Below are positions 1-9,200 of a DNA stretch of 64,000 nt, one piece after another. The DNA is taken from NCBI RefSeq assembly GCF_002163715.1, contig NZ_CP015698.1, positions 2,520,201 to 2,584,200 of the forward strand, written 5' to 3'. The DNA is from Curvibacter sp. AEP1-3. GTDB taxonomy: Bacteria; Pseudomonadota; Gammaproteobacteria; Burkholderiales; Burkholderiaceae_C. Every line of letters starts with the position of its first letter. Within the stretch, counting starts at the first letter, position 1. A program made the translations under genes and the position numbers. Under the pieces are notes generated by a model. The model did not search any database, was not told where the DNA came from, and worked only from the letters and a program-made list of their open reading frames with translations.

Positions 1-618
1 GTACAACGCCTGGGCCTGGGCCAGTACCTCACGGGTCGCATTTTGTTGACGCTGCGCGGTGACGACGGGGTCCGGCGTGGCTGCTGCAACCGGCGCAGCG
101 GTCGTGGCAGCAGTTACAGGTGGTGGTGCTGGAGAAACCGTATTTGAAGGAGTAGAGGGCTTTAGCCCGGCGGACTCTACGGTGGATGTGCCCGCTTTGG
201 GAACCGCAGGGATTGACGTTGTCGCTTGGACAACCGGCTTGGATGAAACAGGTACATCTGGGCGTGGAACCACAGAGGACGCGGGCAGTGCCACCCCCGC
301 ATTGATGGCAGGTGGCAGCACAACTGCGGGTTGCGAGGTGGGCTGAGTCACTACCTGCAAAGGTTCCTGAGGGGCAGAGGCGGCCGACACCGCAACCGGT
401 AAAGAAGAGGATGGACCGGACCACCACCAAGCAGCAAATCCCATCACCAGCAAGGCAGCACCGATGCCGCCCCATAGCGCGGCAATGTTGCCAGGGGTAT
501 TCGCAGGTGCATTTGCCTGGAGCTTGGTGGCCATACGCGTTCCAGACCGCAAAACCGGATCGAGGGTAGAGGCGCTACGCTGGTCCAGGTCCCGCAGCAT
601 TTTGTTGATCACACTCAT
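1..618 (-). CDS. mshN: MSHA biogenesis protein MshN (partial, N-terminal 206 residues)
   Basis: The ATG overlaps the mshM stop as ATGA, and the frame runs open off the window edge, so the C-terminal part is missing. The protein begins MSVINKMLRDLDQR, the characteristic start of MshN/GspB-like pilus accessory proteins. One membrane segment lies at about residues 45-65 (IAALWGGIGAALLVMGFAAW), followed by a long Pro/Ala/Thr/Val-rich periplasmic linker. In the family, TPR repeats follow this linker; they would lie outside the window. The position directly after mshM matches the usual I-J-K-L-M-N order. Role inferred from the family: inner-membrane/periplasmic part of the MSHA pilus assembly machine. 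Confidence 0.85.
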   Translation of the reverse strand, partial: MSVINKMLRDLDQRSASTLDPVLRSGTRMATKLQANAPANTPGNIAALWGGIGAALLVMGFAAWWWSGPSSSLPVAVSAASAPQEPLQVVTQPTSQPAVVLPPAINAGVALPASSVVPRPDVPVSSKPVVQATTSIPAVPKAGTSTVESAGLKPSTPSNTVSPAPPPVTAATTAAPVAAATPDPVVTAQRQQNATREVLAQAQALY

Positions 619-1532
619 TCGTACACCTCACCGGCAGTCCGCACCGCAGTGCTTTGGCGGAAACGACCGCCACGTAACCAGTGCCACCAGCGGGCAGGTC
701 CCCGCAGGGGCTTTATCAGCCCGGGTGTATCCGCTGCCGCCAACTTCACATGCGCCATGCTCACCCGGTGCACGCCCTCCCCATATGCCAACATCAGGCA
801 TTTATGGGCCAGGATATTGACCAGTCGAGGCACTCCGGCGCTGGTCGCGGCAATGTGCCGCACAGCTTCAGCCTCAAAAACATCCAGATCTGTATGTTCA
901 CTCAATGCCGCACGGGCCAAGCGATGACGCAAATAGTCGCCCACCGTACCTGAGGCCATGGGGCCCAAGTATTCGCTAAAGGTAATGCGTTGCAGCAACT
1001 GCCGGATCTCCGGCCGCGCCAGTTTGGTGTCCAAGTCCGGCTGCCCCAGCAGTACTAGCTGAATCAGTTTGCGTTTCTCGGTTTCAAGATTGGACAGGAG
1101 TCGAAGGCTCTCCACGGTCCGGACCGGAATGGCCTGTGCCTCGTCAATGCACACCACCACGCGCCGGCCATGCACAGCGTGCTCCAACAAGCATCGCCCG
1201 ATGGTGGTCATCACCTGATGCCGGTGTTGGCGGTGGCTCACTTTCAGGCCCAGTTCCGCTGCAAGTGCCAGAAGCAAATCGTCAGGGCCCATATCCGGGT
1301 TCGGTATGTAGGCCGTCACGCACTCATCCTGCAGTGTCTTCAAGAGTTGACGGCAAAGCACCGTTTTGCCACACCCCAGTTCGCCAACCACTTTCAGAAA
1401 ACCTTCGCCGCTACGCAATGCCACCAGCAAAGTGTTCAGTGTGGCTTGCGCGCCTTCGTGGGCAAAATAGAAGTCTGTATCCGGCGTGATGGAAAACGGG
1501 GCCTCACGCAGCGAAAAGTGCCCCAAATACAT
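615..1532 (-). CDS. mshM: MSHA biogenesis AAA ATPase MshM (ExeA-like)
   Basis: 305 residues, beginning MYLGHFSLREAPFSITPD, the standard start of ExeA/GspA/MshM ATPases. Walker A is GELGCGKT at residues 50-57, and Walker B is VVVCIDEAQ at about 125-133. A helical AAA lid and winged-helix part follow. ExeA-type ATPases work with a GspB/MshN-type partner to place the secretin in the envelope, and here mshM lies between the secretin gene mshL (1-bp overlap upstream) and mshN (ATGA overlap downstream). Cytoplasmic face of the inner membrane. Identity is firm from motifs plus context. Confidence 0.93.
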   Translation of the reverse strand: MYLGHFSLREAPFSITPDTDFYFAHEGAQATLNTLLVALRSGEGFLKVVGELGCGKTVLCRQLLKTLQDECVTAYIPNPDMGPDDLLLALAAELGLKVSHRQHRHQVMTTIGRCLLEHAVHGRRVVVCIDEAQAIPVRTVESLRLLSNLETEKRKLIQLVLLGQPDLDTKLARPEIRQLLQRITFSEYLGPMASGTVGDYLRHRLARAALSEHTDLDVFEAEAVRHIAATSAGVPRLVNILAHKCLMLAYGEGVHRVSMAHVKLAAADTPGLIKPLRGPARWWHWLRGGRFRQSTAVRTAGEVYE

Positions 1533-3295
1533 TACTTGGCAGGGCCGTCAAGCTGGATGACGCGAGCGCGGGTGGCATCCATTTCATCGATGGCTGCCCG
1601 GGCGCGGCGGCCCTGCGCCTCCCAGTCGGCGGCAGTCCGGATGATGGTGGGCTTGATCAACACGATCACTTCCTTTTTGCGACCTTGGGTGGCGCGGTTG
1701 CCGAACAGTGCGCCCAAGCCGGGCATGCTGGTCGTGCCGGGAATGCCGGACGCGTTGCGGCTGGATTCCAGCTGCATCAAGCCACCAATCGCCACGATAG
1801 AACCGTCCTGGATACGCACCAACGTGTCCGTTTCGTTGACGGCACTAGAGGCCAAGGGCAACTTGAAGTTGCCGGCGCTGCCCAAATCGATCTGCTTGGA
1901 CTTTTCCGTCACCGTAGTCAAGGATGGGTGCACGTGCAAAGTGACGTTAACGCCATCATCAATCTGTGGCGTCACATCCAGAGAAATGCCCGAGAAGAAC
2001 GGTGTCAGTGTGACGGTGGGCAAGGTGCTGGTCGTGGTGCTGCTGGAGGTTCCACTACTGGAGTTGGTGCCACCGGAAACATTGGTCACAAAGAATTCAT
2101 CGGTGCCGACTTTCAAAACAGCTTTCTGATTGTTCAGCGTCGCTACGCGCGGGCTGGAGAGGGTTTGCACATCGCCCTGCGTTTCCAGAAAGCCCAACAC
2201 GGCGCCGAATTGGCTGGTCGCCAAGGCGAGACCAAACAGGCCACCACCGGTTGCGACAGATGGGAAAGCCACTGCGCCATTGATAGTGGTGGTGCCTTGC
2301 ACGAAAGCATTGGTGCTGGTCACGCCACTGCCGATCACTCCCGCTGCCACTTGAGTGCTGCCATCGTTATTGAACGCACCCCAGTTCACACCGCTCTGGT
2401 AGCCGTCACGCAACTCGACCTCCACCACTTTGGCCTCCAGCATGACTTGACGCTCCACCGAGGCCTGTGTGGCTTTGAGGAACTTGTCCACCTGGCGCAA
2501 TTCTTCCGGCATGGCGCGCACGGCCAGAATTCCGGCTTGCGGACTGGCCACTACGCTGCGCCCTTCCCCGTTGCCCACCAGGCTCTTGATGGCCCCGGTC
2601 AGTTCCCCCCAGAAATCAGATTTGGAGGTTGTCGACACCCGGCTGTTTTCGGGTTGTGAAGACGTCCCATTGGTCGAATTGGCGGTGTTGTTCGTCGTGC
2701 CACCTGACGTGGACTGCTGCAAGGCTGCGCCGGAAGAAACGCGGAGCTCGCTGCTACCTTGCCGCTGCGAGGTGGGGTAGTTCAGGCTGAAGACACGCGT
2801 CTGCAGGGTCGGGGCATAGACGGTGATGCGCCGCCCTTCCATTTTGAAGTCATAACCATACACATCCCGGATCGCCTCCAGCGCCTCTACTACGGTGACG
2901 CCACGCAAGGTCACCGACAGCGTTCCGCTGACATCGGGATGCATGAGCATGCTGTAACGTGTATCGGCCACGATGGCGAGGAACACTTCCCTCGCCTGCG
3001 CGTTGTTCACCAGCAGGTCCAAGCGAGGTTCAGGCGCAGGGGCAACCACGGGTGGGGGCGGCTCCGCCAGTGCCTCGCTGACCTTGGCCGGCACTACCGC
3101 GCTGGGTTTGGGTGCCGCTGCCGGAGGCAAATCGGCCTTGATGGCCGCGCTGACATCGGGGGTACGCAAGGGGCGATCCAACGCGCCGCATCCACTGAGC
3201 AGCAGCCCCCCGAGCAAAGAACCTACGAGAGGCGCGTAGCGCCTCAACAGGAATACAGACATGGAAGCAGAAGAGTTCATGGGTCGGGACTTCAC
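1532..3295 (-). CDS. mshL: MSHA secretin MshL
   Basis: 587 residues from a GTG start that overlaps the mshK stop (GTGA) and has AAGG 8-9 nt upstream; in-frame ATGs at 3280 and 3262 are alternatives. A lipobox LLLSGCG places the lipidated Cys near residue 36. A Pro-rich linker, an STN/secretin N-domain (about 95-160), a Ser/Thr/Asn-rich low-complexity stretch (about 190-225) and the C-terminal secretin beta-domain (about 270-565, with LSSPRVATLNNQKA and VPGLGALFGNR) follow. It forms the outer-membrane pore for the pilus. A second Ser/Thr-rich insert (SSSGTSSSTTTST) lies inside the secretin domain. Confidence 0.95.
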   Translation of the reverse strand: MKSRPMNSSASMSVFLLRRYAPLVGSLLGGLLLSGCGALDRPLRTPDVSAAIKADLPPAAAPKPSAVVPAKVSEALAEPPPPVVAPAPEPRLDLLVNNAQAREVFLAIVADTRYSMLMHPDVSGTLSVTLRGVTVVEALEAIRDVYGYDFKMEGRRITVYAPTLQTRVFSLNYPTSQRQGSSELRVSSGAALQQSTSGGTTNNTANSTNGTSSQPENSRVSTTSKSDFWGELTGAIKSLVGNGEGRSVVASPQAGILAVRAMPEELRQVDKFLKATQASVERQVMLEAKVVEVELRDGYQSGVNWGAFNNDGSTQVAAGVIGSGVTSTNAFVQGTTTINGAVAFPSVATGGGLFGLALATSQFGAVLGFLETQGDVQTLSSPRVATLNNQKAVLKVGTDEFFVTNVSGGTNSSSGTSSSTTTSTLPTVTLTPFFSGISLDVTPQIDDGVNVTLHVHPSLTTVTEKSKQIDLGSAGNFKLPLASSAVNETDTLVRIQDGSIVAIGGLMQLESSRNASGIPGTTSMPGLGALFGNRATQGRKKEVIVLIKPTIIRTAADWEAQGRRARAAIDEMDATRARVIQLDGPAK

Positions 3296-3750
3296 GGTTG
3301 TGCACCTTCACAAGGAGCCACAGGGGTCACGGCTTGGGGGGAGTCTGAAGATTGCGTAGGGGACGCTTTGCGTTTGGCGCGTGCGGACGATGCGGCGGGT
3401 TTTACCGCACACGCGACAGTGGGCCTAGCAGCAGAGCGCTGGATACCGGTGAAGCGTTGCACCTTGGTGAGCTGCCCACCTTCACGCAACCAGATTTCTG
3501 TTTCGGTAATGCGCTCGAGCTTGGCATTGCCGACTTTCTGGCCCACGGCATAGAGCCGCGTTCCCACCATCAGATAGGGCTGTCCGTTTTGCATGATCAC
3601 ACTGCTGCCTTGGGGCGACGCACTGCCACCGCCTGCTGCTTGCGAGGGCATGACCACTCCAGCTTCCGCAGGCGGTGCGGTCGGATCACGGTCTGCGGCC
3701 GCCGCCCAGGCTGCTGCACTGAAACACAGGCTCGAGAGAATGCGCTTCAT
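3292..3750 (-). CDS. mshK: MSHA biogenesis protein MshK
   Basis: 152 residues with a short signal peptide (MKRILSSLCFSAAAWAAAA) followed by DPTAPP, a start shared with MshK and PilP/GspC-like periplasmic linker proteins. A small beta-rich domain (residues about 45-100, with GTRLYAVGQKVGNAKLERI) resembles the part of these proteins that contacts the secretin; the tail is low-complexity and basic. It overlaps mshJ and mshL by 4 bp on each side. Family assignment rests on the DPTxPP start, size and position; the sequence itself is poorly conserved. Confidence 0.8.
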   Translation of the reverse strand: MKRILSSLCFSAAAWAAAADRDPTAPPAEAGVVMPSQAAGGGSASPQGSSVIMQNGQPYLMVGTRLYAVGQKVGNAKLERITETEIWLREGGQLTKVQRFTGIQRSAARPTVACAVKPAASSARAKRKASPTQSSDSPQAVTPVAPCEGAQP

Positions 3751-4370
3751 GGCTGCACCTCCAGCACATACACGCGCAGTGTGAGTTCCGGGGTTTGCTT
3801 ATCGACGGCCAGTTGCATACTTCCCCAGCGCAAGCGAGGCAGCGCCTGCTCCAGGCTCTGAACATAGCGTGTCAGGTCGGCATACGGACCGGCCACCTTG
3901 AGTTCCAGACCCCGGCGCTGGATGCCGGGGGTGCTCGTAGCGTCGTTGGCACCAGCCTCTGCAGGCACCGTACCCGACGACACCAGCCGCAGGCCCGGAC
4001 TTCGCTTGAGAAACTGCACCAGCACCTGTTCCAGAGCTTCGCTACCCGCAGAGGTGCCCGGAGCGATGGCTGCAATCTCGGCGCGCAAAGCTTCAATGCG
4101 CGCCTGCGACTGCGCTACTTCAGCGCGCAAGTCCGCACTACCGTCCACAGGTTTGGACACTGCCGCCAATTCGGCACGGAGGCGGTTGACTTCTGCACTC
4201 TGACTGAGAAACCGCTGTTGAGTTTGCTTGTAGGCCGTTTGTGCCGGTGTGAGCCAGAGCACATCCGCAACAGCCAATATGACGACCAGTAGCGACAGGA
4301 ACAAAAACAGACGCTCGCGCAAACTTAACGCATTGATGCGCCCGGCCTGAACAGCCCACCATGCTTTCAT
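3747..4370 (-). CDS. mshJ: MSHA biogenesis protein MshJ (GspM-like)
   Basis: 207 residues: short cytoplasmic N-terminus, one transmembrane helix (about 20-40, LFLFLSLLVVILAVADVLWL), then a coiled-coil-prone periplasmic region (about 45-105) and a small alpha/beta domain. This is the layout of GspM/PilO-type inner-membrane alignment proteins, and MshJ holds this place in MSHA loci. ATGA overlaps on both sides indicate translational coupling with the PilN-like gene and mshK. Likely role: partner of MshI/MshI2 in the inner-membrane platform. Confidence 0.85.
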   Translation of the reverse strand: MKAWWAVQAGRINALSLRERLFLFLSLLVVILAVADVLWLTPAQTAYKQTQQRFLSQSAEVNRLRAELAAVSKPVDGSADLRAEVAQSQARIEALRAEIAAIAPGTSAGSEALEQVLVQFLKRSPGLRLVSSGTVPAEAGANDATSTPGIQRRGLELKVAGPYADLTRYVQSLEQALPRLRWGSMQLAVDKQTPELTLRVYVLEVQP

Positions 4371-5044
4371 GGCTTGCCTCCCGCAGGAGGCGCATCAGCA
4401 GGCTGGGGTTGCGCACTCACCAGATTGAAGGACCAGGCTTCACGGCCTGCTGCCGCAGGGACGCTGCCGGCCACCGGCGCATTGGCACTTGCTACTGCGG
4501 TGCTCTGGACCTTGACCGTTGCCAAGCGCAGGCCTTGCATCAAGGGGCTTCCAGACAGCCGACCGACCCAATCATTCAAAGCAGAAGGCTCCAGCGTGAA
4601 GCCACTGACCTCCATGCGCCCACTGTCGGCTTTGACCTCGGTAATCCAGACCGGCGCCGGAATGCTGCGGGCGACGAGTGCCAATCGGTCGGAATGACCG
4701 TAACCCGGTTTCCAATTGCCTTGTTGCAGCGCGCGCAAGATCAGCTCTTTGCTGTCGATCTCGGCACGCTTGTCCTGCGCCTCTTTCGTGAGTTCCGGCG
4801 ACGGTGGCTGTGCCATGGCTTTGCTGCGGTCAATGGCCAGTTGCAGACTTTGCATTTCCTGCGCTTGGGTTTGCATGGCTGCCACAAAGCCTTGGCTGGC
4901 GTTTTGAAGGTTCCAGACCCAAGCCGCGCACAGGCCCCCGCCCAAGACGACAAACACACCGAGCGCCACCCCCACGGTATTGGCCGAAAACGGCAGTCGC
5001 GGCTTTTGCAGGGTGGGTGAACAGAGATTGATTTGTTGGGGCAT
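4367..5044 (-). CDS. MSHA biogenesis protein MshI2 (PilN-like)
   Basis: 225 residues. Starts MPQQINLCSPTL, matching the PilN/GspL C-terminal family in which a conserved cytoplasmic INL motif binds the PilM-like partner. One membrane helix at about 22-45 is followed by a heptad-rich region (about 50-110) and a small ferredoxin-like domain. Lies 12 bp after mshI and overlaps mshJ by 4 bp. In Vibrio-type loci MshI can be one protein or two; here the PilM part (next gene upstream) and the PilN part are separate, so the symbol is left open. Confidence 0.8.
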   Translation of the reverse strand: MPQQINLCSPTLQKPRLPFSANTVGVALGVFVVLGGGLCAAWVWNLQNASQGFVAAMQTQAQEMQSLQLAIDRSKAMAQPPSPELTKEAQDKRAEIDSKELILRALQQGNWKPGYGHSDRLALVARSIPAPVWITEVKADSGRMEVSGFTLEPSALNDWVGRLSGSPLMQGLRLATVKVQSTAVASANAPVAGSVPAAAGREAWSFNLVSAQPQPADAPPAGGKP

Positions 5045-5056
5045 GGTCTCAGGTCC

Positions 5057-6112
5057 TCATGCCTTTCGCACTTCTGTGCGCAACAACACGCCTAGCAAGG
5101 GCAGGCACAGGGGCAGGTCGGCCGCGGATATCTCAGCCAAGCCTTTGAACGCAATGCCTGTGTTGAGTGCACTCACCGTCTGCCCCGTATCGCGGCTCAG
5201 CCATTGCGCCAACTCATCACTCCGCTCACCGGCAAAGACCTTGACCCCGGCCAGAGGAAGGTTTGTCCAGGTGCGTTCCCACAGATCGATGGAGCGCTGA
5301 ACTTCCACCAACAAACGCTGAGCCCGGTCAATATCGGACTGCTCGGCACTGGCAGGGGCGGCGCCGGTAGTCGAGAAATCACTGCCGTATCCGCCTCCGG
5401 CGTATCCGGGTACGTATTCCTCTACCGGCGTGTAGGCATCCAGAGGGGCCTGCTGTTCCGTAACTGCTGCGGTCCAGGTCATGCCCATAAAGCCATCTGG
5501 CAAGTCGAGGCGACGGCTGTAGTACAACTCTCTGCCGGCGCTGATAGTAAGCAGTGTCTGCCGGCCTTCCGAAATCATGAGCGCGCAGGTGGCGCGCTCC
5601 GGCTCTTCGATGCTTTGGAGATTGCGCTGGGCCATGTCCTGCACATCGATCACGCGAACGTCCCACTGCAATGCGTTGGCCAAGGCCATGACATCGCGTA
5701 CGACTGCATTGTTGGCAGCGACCACAAACAACTGGGACGCGGCCCGGCCTTGTCCGTCGCCCACTTTCAACACGTCGATGGTCAAGTCGTCCAAGTGAAC
5801 GTCGACCATCTCCTTGATCTGATAGCGGGCGGCGGAGCGTAATTCTTCAGGCGCAACTGCCGGTGCTTCAATTTGAAGCAACTGGTATTGCTCGGGGCGG
5901 AGCATGACGTCGGTGACGTAACCTTTGAGGCCCAGTTGCACCAAACGGCGGGAAAACTCTTCGAGGCTATCGGTACCTTGTAATTCCACACCGGACCGGA
6001 TGACAGTGAAATCGTTGCCAGCCCCTGTAGCCAACAGGTACACCAGGGTCTGACCCGACCAGGAAACCACCAAGCGCTCTCCACGGGAGGCACGACGCAA
6101 AGGCCAGCGCAT
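5057..6112 (-). CDS. mshI: MSHA biogenesis protein MshI (PilM-like)
   Basis: 351 residues, soluble, with the actin-like/PilM fold expected of MshI. It contains a PilM-like ELRSAARYQIKEMVD segment at about 88-102, and a C-terminal stretch with GERSDELAQWLSRDTG. Start supported by GGAGG 9 nt upstream. It is the first gene of the I-I2-J-K-L-M-N block, which follows mshQ after a 161-bp gap. Likely docks on the INL motif of the neighbouring PilN-like protein to form the cytoplasmic ring of the pilus platform. Confidence 0.88.
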   Translation of the reverse strand: MRWPLRRASRGERLVVSWSGQTLVYLLATGAGNDFTVIRSGVELQGTDSLEEFSRRLVQLGLKGYVTDVMLRPEQYQLLQIEAPAVAPEELRSAARYQIKEMVDVHLDDLTIDVLKVGDGQGRAASQLFVVAANNAVVRDVMALANALQWDVRVIDVQDMAQRNLQSIEEPERATCALMISEGRQTLLTISAGRELYYSRRLDLPDGFMGMTWTAAVTEQQAPLDAYTPVEEYVPGYAGGGYGSDFSTTGAAPASAEQSDIDRAQRLLVEVQRSIDLWERTWTNLPLAGVKVFAGERSDELAQWLSRDTGQTVSALNTGIAFKGLAEISAADLPLCLPLLGVLLRTEVRKA

Positions 6113-6273
6113 GGTTAGCCGCCTCCGGAGGGGTGAATGCTGAACAGTGTGTGCGTGGCTTCAATCATGAATCTGTTGAAAGTCGGAACCGCTTGCTCTC
6201 ATTTTAATAGCTTGTCGCACAATCATGACATCGATTTGGCCGGTTTTTCAAGTCAATTGATGAATTGCGGTTT
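6113..6273. promoter_or_regulatory. mshQ-mshI spacer, probable promoter region for the mshI block
   Basis: This is the only sizeable gap (161 bp) within the minus-strand mshQ-to-mshN series, in which other genes overlap or nearly touch. It therefore probably carries a second promoter for mshI onwards. It is AT-richer than its surroundings and contains a degenerate fragment of the 48-bp dispersed repeat. No convincing -35/-10 pair or terminator could be assigned by eye. Confidence 0.4.
6195..6222 (+). repeat. Degenerate 5' fragment of the 48-bp dispersed element
   Basis: GCTCTCATTTTAATAGCT followed by TGTCGCACAATC resembles the first half of the element (GCTAT...TAGCTGCTTGCGCA) with a 2-bp deletion. 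The GGGCGC half is not recognisable, so it may be chance or a decayed copy. Confidence 0.3.
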
Positions 6274-9200
6274 TCAGTAGTTTTCACGCAGGTAGATCAA
6301 GGGACTCTTGTACACCCCGAAAGTTGCCTTGGCGGTGGGGTTGCTACCGAACCACGGGCGATTGGCGGCGGTGGCCGAACTGGAGGTACTGGATACGCAA
6401 GTACTTCCGGATGCCGTGCTTCCTACATTCATGGTCAGTTGCACGCTGCCACTGTTTCCTTGGCCGGGTTTGCTGAGGACCAAACCGTTGCCGGACAACT
6501 TTCCGTTCGACAGGGTTTGCGCCGTCGTGGGTGAAATTTGCGTTTCACAGGCAGCGAGATTCCCGGTAAAGCCGGACATGGCGATGCTGGAGAGATTCAG
6601 TGTGGTGCAACTGTCCAGGGTGTTAGTTACATAAAACGCGCCATTCCAATAGCGGGCTTCCAAGGGGACAGGCAGGCTCATCAACTCCGAGCCGTATACA
6701 TTGGACATCCGCAACTGGCCATAACGAATGCGAGTGGTGCCGGTCTCGTTGGTCGCATTGATGAACGTACTTCCATCAGTGTCTGCAATGGCTGCTTTGA
6801 GCTTGAAGCTGTCATAGGGTCCGTCCGGCGAAACCAGCTTGCTGAACGCGTAGCTGTTATTTATTACCCACTGACCCTCATTCCAAAGTGCCTTGTTCGG
6901 CATCGTCGGAAAATCAGGACTACCAATCCTGGAGGTTGCCACTGCGGTGCCACCGTTGTCACCACTGATGGTCACTGATGCAAGGTTGGTGTACCCGGTG
7001 GTGTAACGGCTGACCACCGGGTCGGTCGCCGATGCCGTGCCACCACTGGAGGCATGGGCCTTGATAGTGAGCAACACGCCCAAAGCATCTTCATCCATAT
7101 AGGTAAATCCGCCGGCCGAGCAACTGGGGGTGATGGTGCCGGTGAAAGAGTAATGGCTTGGGTACCAACGCCCCAGTTTGGCGGAGGCAGCACTGCCGAT
7201 GTTGCAGCCATATTTGCCGCCGCTGAGGGTATTGGACGTGCTGCCGGCAATGCAGCCCGAATTGGACTGGTCAATACTGGTAAATGTGCTGTCGACCACG
7301 GCATTCGCCTGGAACTGGATATTTCCTACGTCTTGGTACGCAAAGGAGCTGCCGGTCGCTTTGGTGCCGGTACCGGCAGCGAAGCTGCCGCTCAATGTGC
7401 CGTTGGCTATCACCGCAGCGTTGTGGTCCACCACCTTGGTCATATCGATCGAAGGCGTTCCGGTGTAGCCGGAGGAGACGCCGGCTGCTGCATCCAAGGC
7501 GAATGCGGTACCAGCCTTGGCTGAAGGCGCACCGGTCAGCGCAGCATTGCTCATGGTGGGCGCTGTAATGGTGAGCTGCTGGGGACGGACGGAAAACTGG
7601 TCAGTGGAACACGCGGGCGACACACTGGTGAACGCTGTACAGGCACTGGTCGTGCACTCTTTCACCCGACACAGGAGCTTGCTGCGCGCCGTCGCAATAA
7701 TGAAGTTACCCGTCTTCGCACGCCCGGCTGCTCCAGAGAAGGTACCGGAAGCAAAGGTCACGACTTGAGAGGCGACCGGACCGGAATATGCACTGCAACT
7801 TGCAGCCGGCGTCGTGTTGTCAAACAGCTCAGCGAGAACGTATTTGGTATTTCCACCGGCAGCGACGTAGTTGCTCTCCAGTGTTCCGTCCGTTTTCAAA
7901 GCCGCCACGTCAAACGTGAAATTGGTGGATGTAAGTTTCGTATACAGCGGCTTCACCGTTGAACTATTCGACGACACCCAGGGCAGATTCGTACCTGTCT
8001 CCAAGCAATCAAACGAATTGGCGGCAGAGGAATTGCCTGGCTCATTGATGTACGTGGCGCAAATACTCAGGTTTGCTAGTTCGTGAATGTTGTTAAGGCC
8101 ACCGGTTCCTCCAGTGAGTGACATCAAAAGATTGGCAGGAATCGTCGCTTGCCCGCTATTGGCACCCAGGATGTCGAATCTTGGGATGACGGTCGCATAA
8201 CTGTTGCCGGTCAACGTGGTGTCTCGTTCCACGGTGACATACGCGTTCACATTGTTGGAATTGTCAATCGTGATTCGATAGCGATGGCCGCTACTGGAGG
8301 TGTTTGAGTTGCTCCATATGGCAGGACTGAGCGTCCCTGAATTGGCAAGCAAGCGGTAACCTGAAGTCCCGGACCCGCTACCGCGCACCGCGACACTGTT
8401 GGCTCTAAAGCCTGCTGCTGTGTTGGCGCCAGCCGGCGCTGTCCACCCGGCCGGATAACCCAATCGGCCTTCATTGCTGTTTGGAAAATTACCGTACTCA
8501 TCGATACCCACCCCCATCCACCCACCCGAGAAACCTGAAGTGGAGAGTAGTTGGGCGTAACCCAGTGAGCCCCCGGCACCTCCCGGAGCGGGCGATACGC
8601 TGGCATCAGAAAACACGACGACGACCCCGTCTGCGCCATTGCCTCCGTAGACATAGTGGTCGAACTGAATGACGGCTTTATTCCCCGCAGCAGGGAACCA
8701 TTTCTTCAGCTGCACCATGGTGGCTTCACTGCCCCTGTTGTCGGTCAGCCTGAGCCGCTTCTGGCTGTTGACCGTGACAACTTGTGGAGTGAACGGCCCG
8801 GAAAGGGTCAGCGCATTCCACAAGGATGTATCCAGCGTCCCACTCGCAAAGGAATCCACCACACAAGTCTGGGGTACGGCACAAGCGGCTGGCATGGCAA
8901 ATGTGCTGTTGTTCGTGACACAGCTATTGCCACAGGTAGAACCGCAGCAAACGCTGTTGACACTGGAGCGGTAATTCAAAGTAATTCCCGCAGAACCAGT
9001 AGACCGCACACACGCACCGGCTACGGTTTCGTTGTCCATCAGAATGGTTCCAGAGGTACTGGACACAGACCCCGTGACCCGCGCCTTGAATTGCACCTGG
9101 ATAGCGCCGGTACCGCCGGTCACCGAGCCACCAATCTGTGATTCGTTCTCGATGGAGATAGGGCCACTCGTACTGACAGTTCCGGTCACTTGAGATTTGA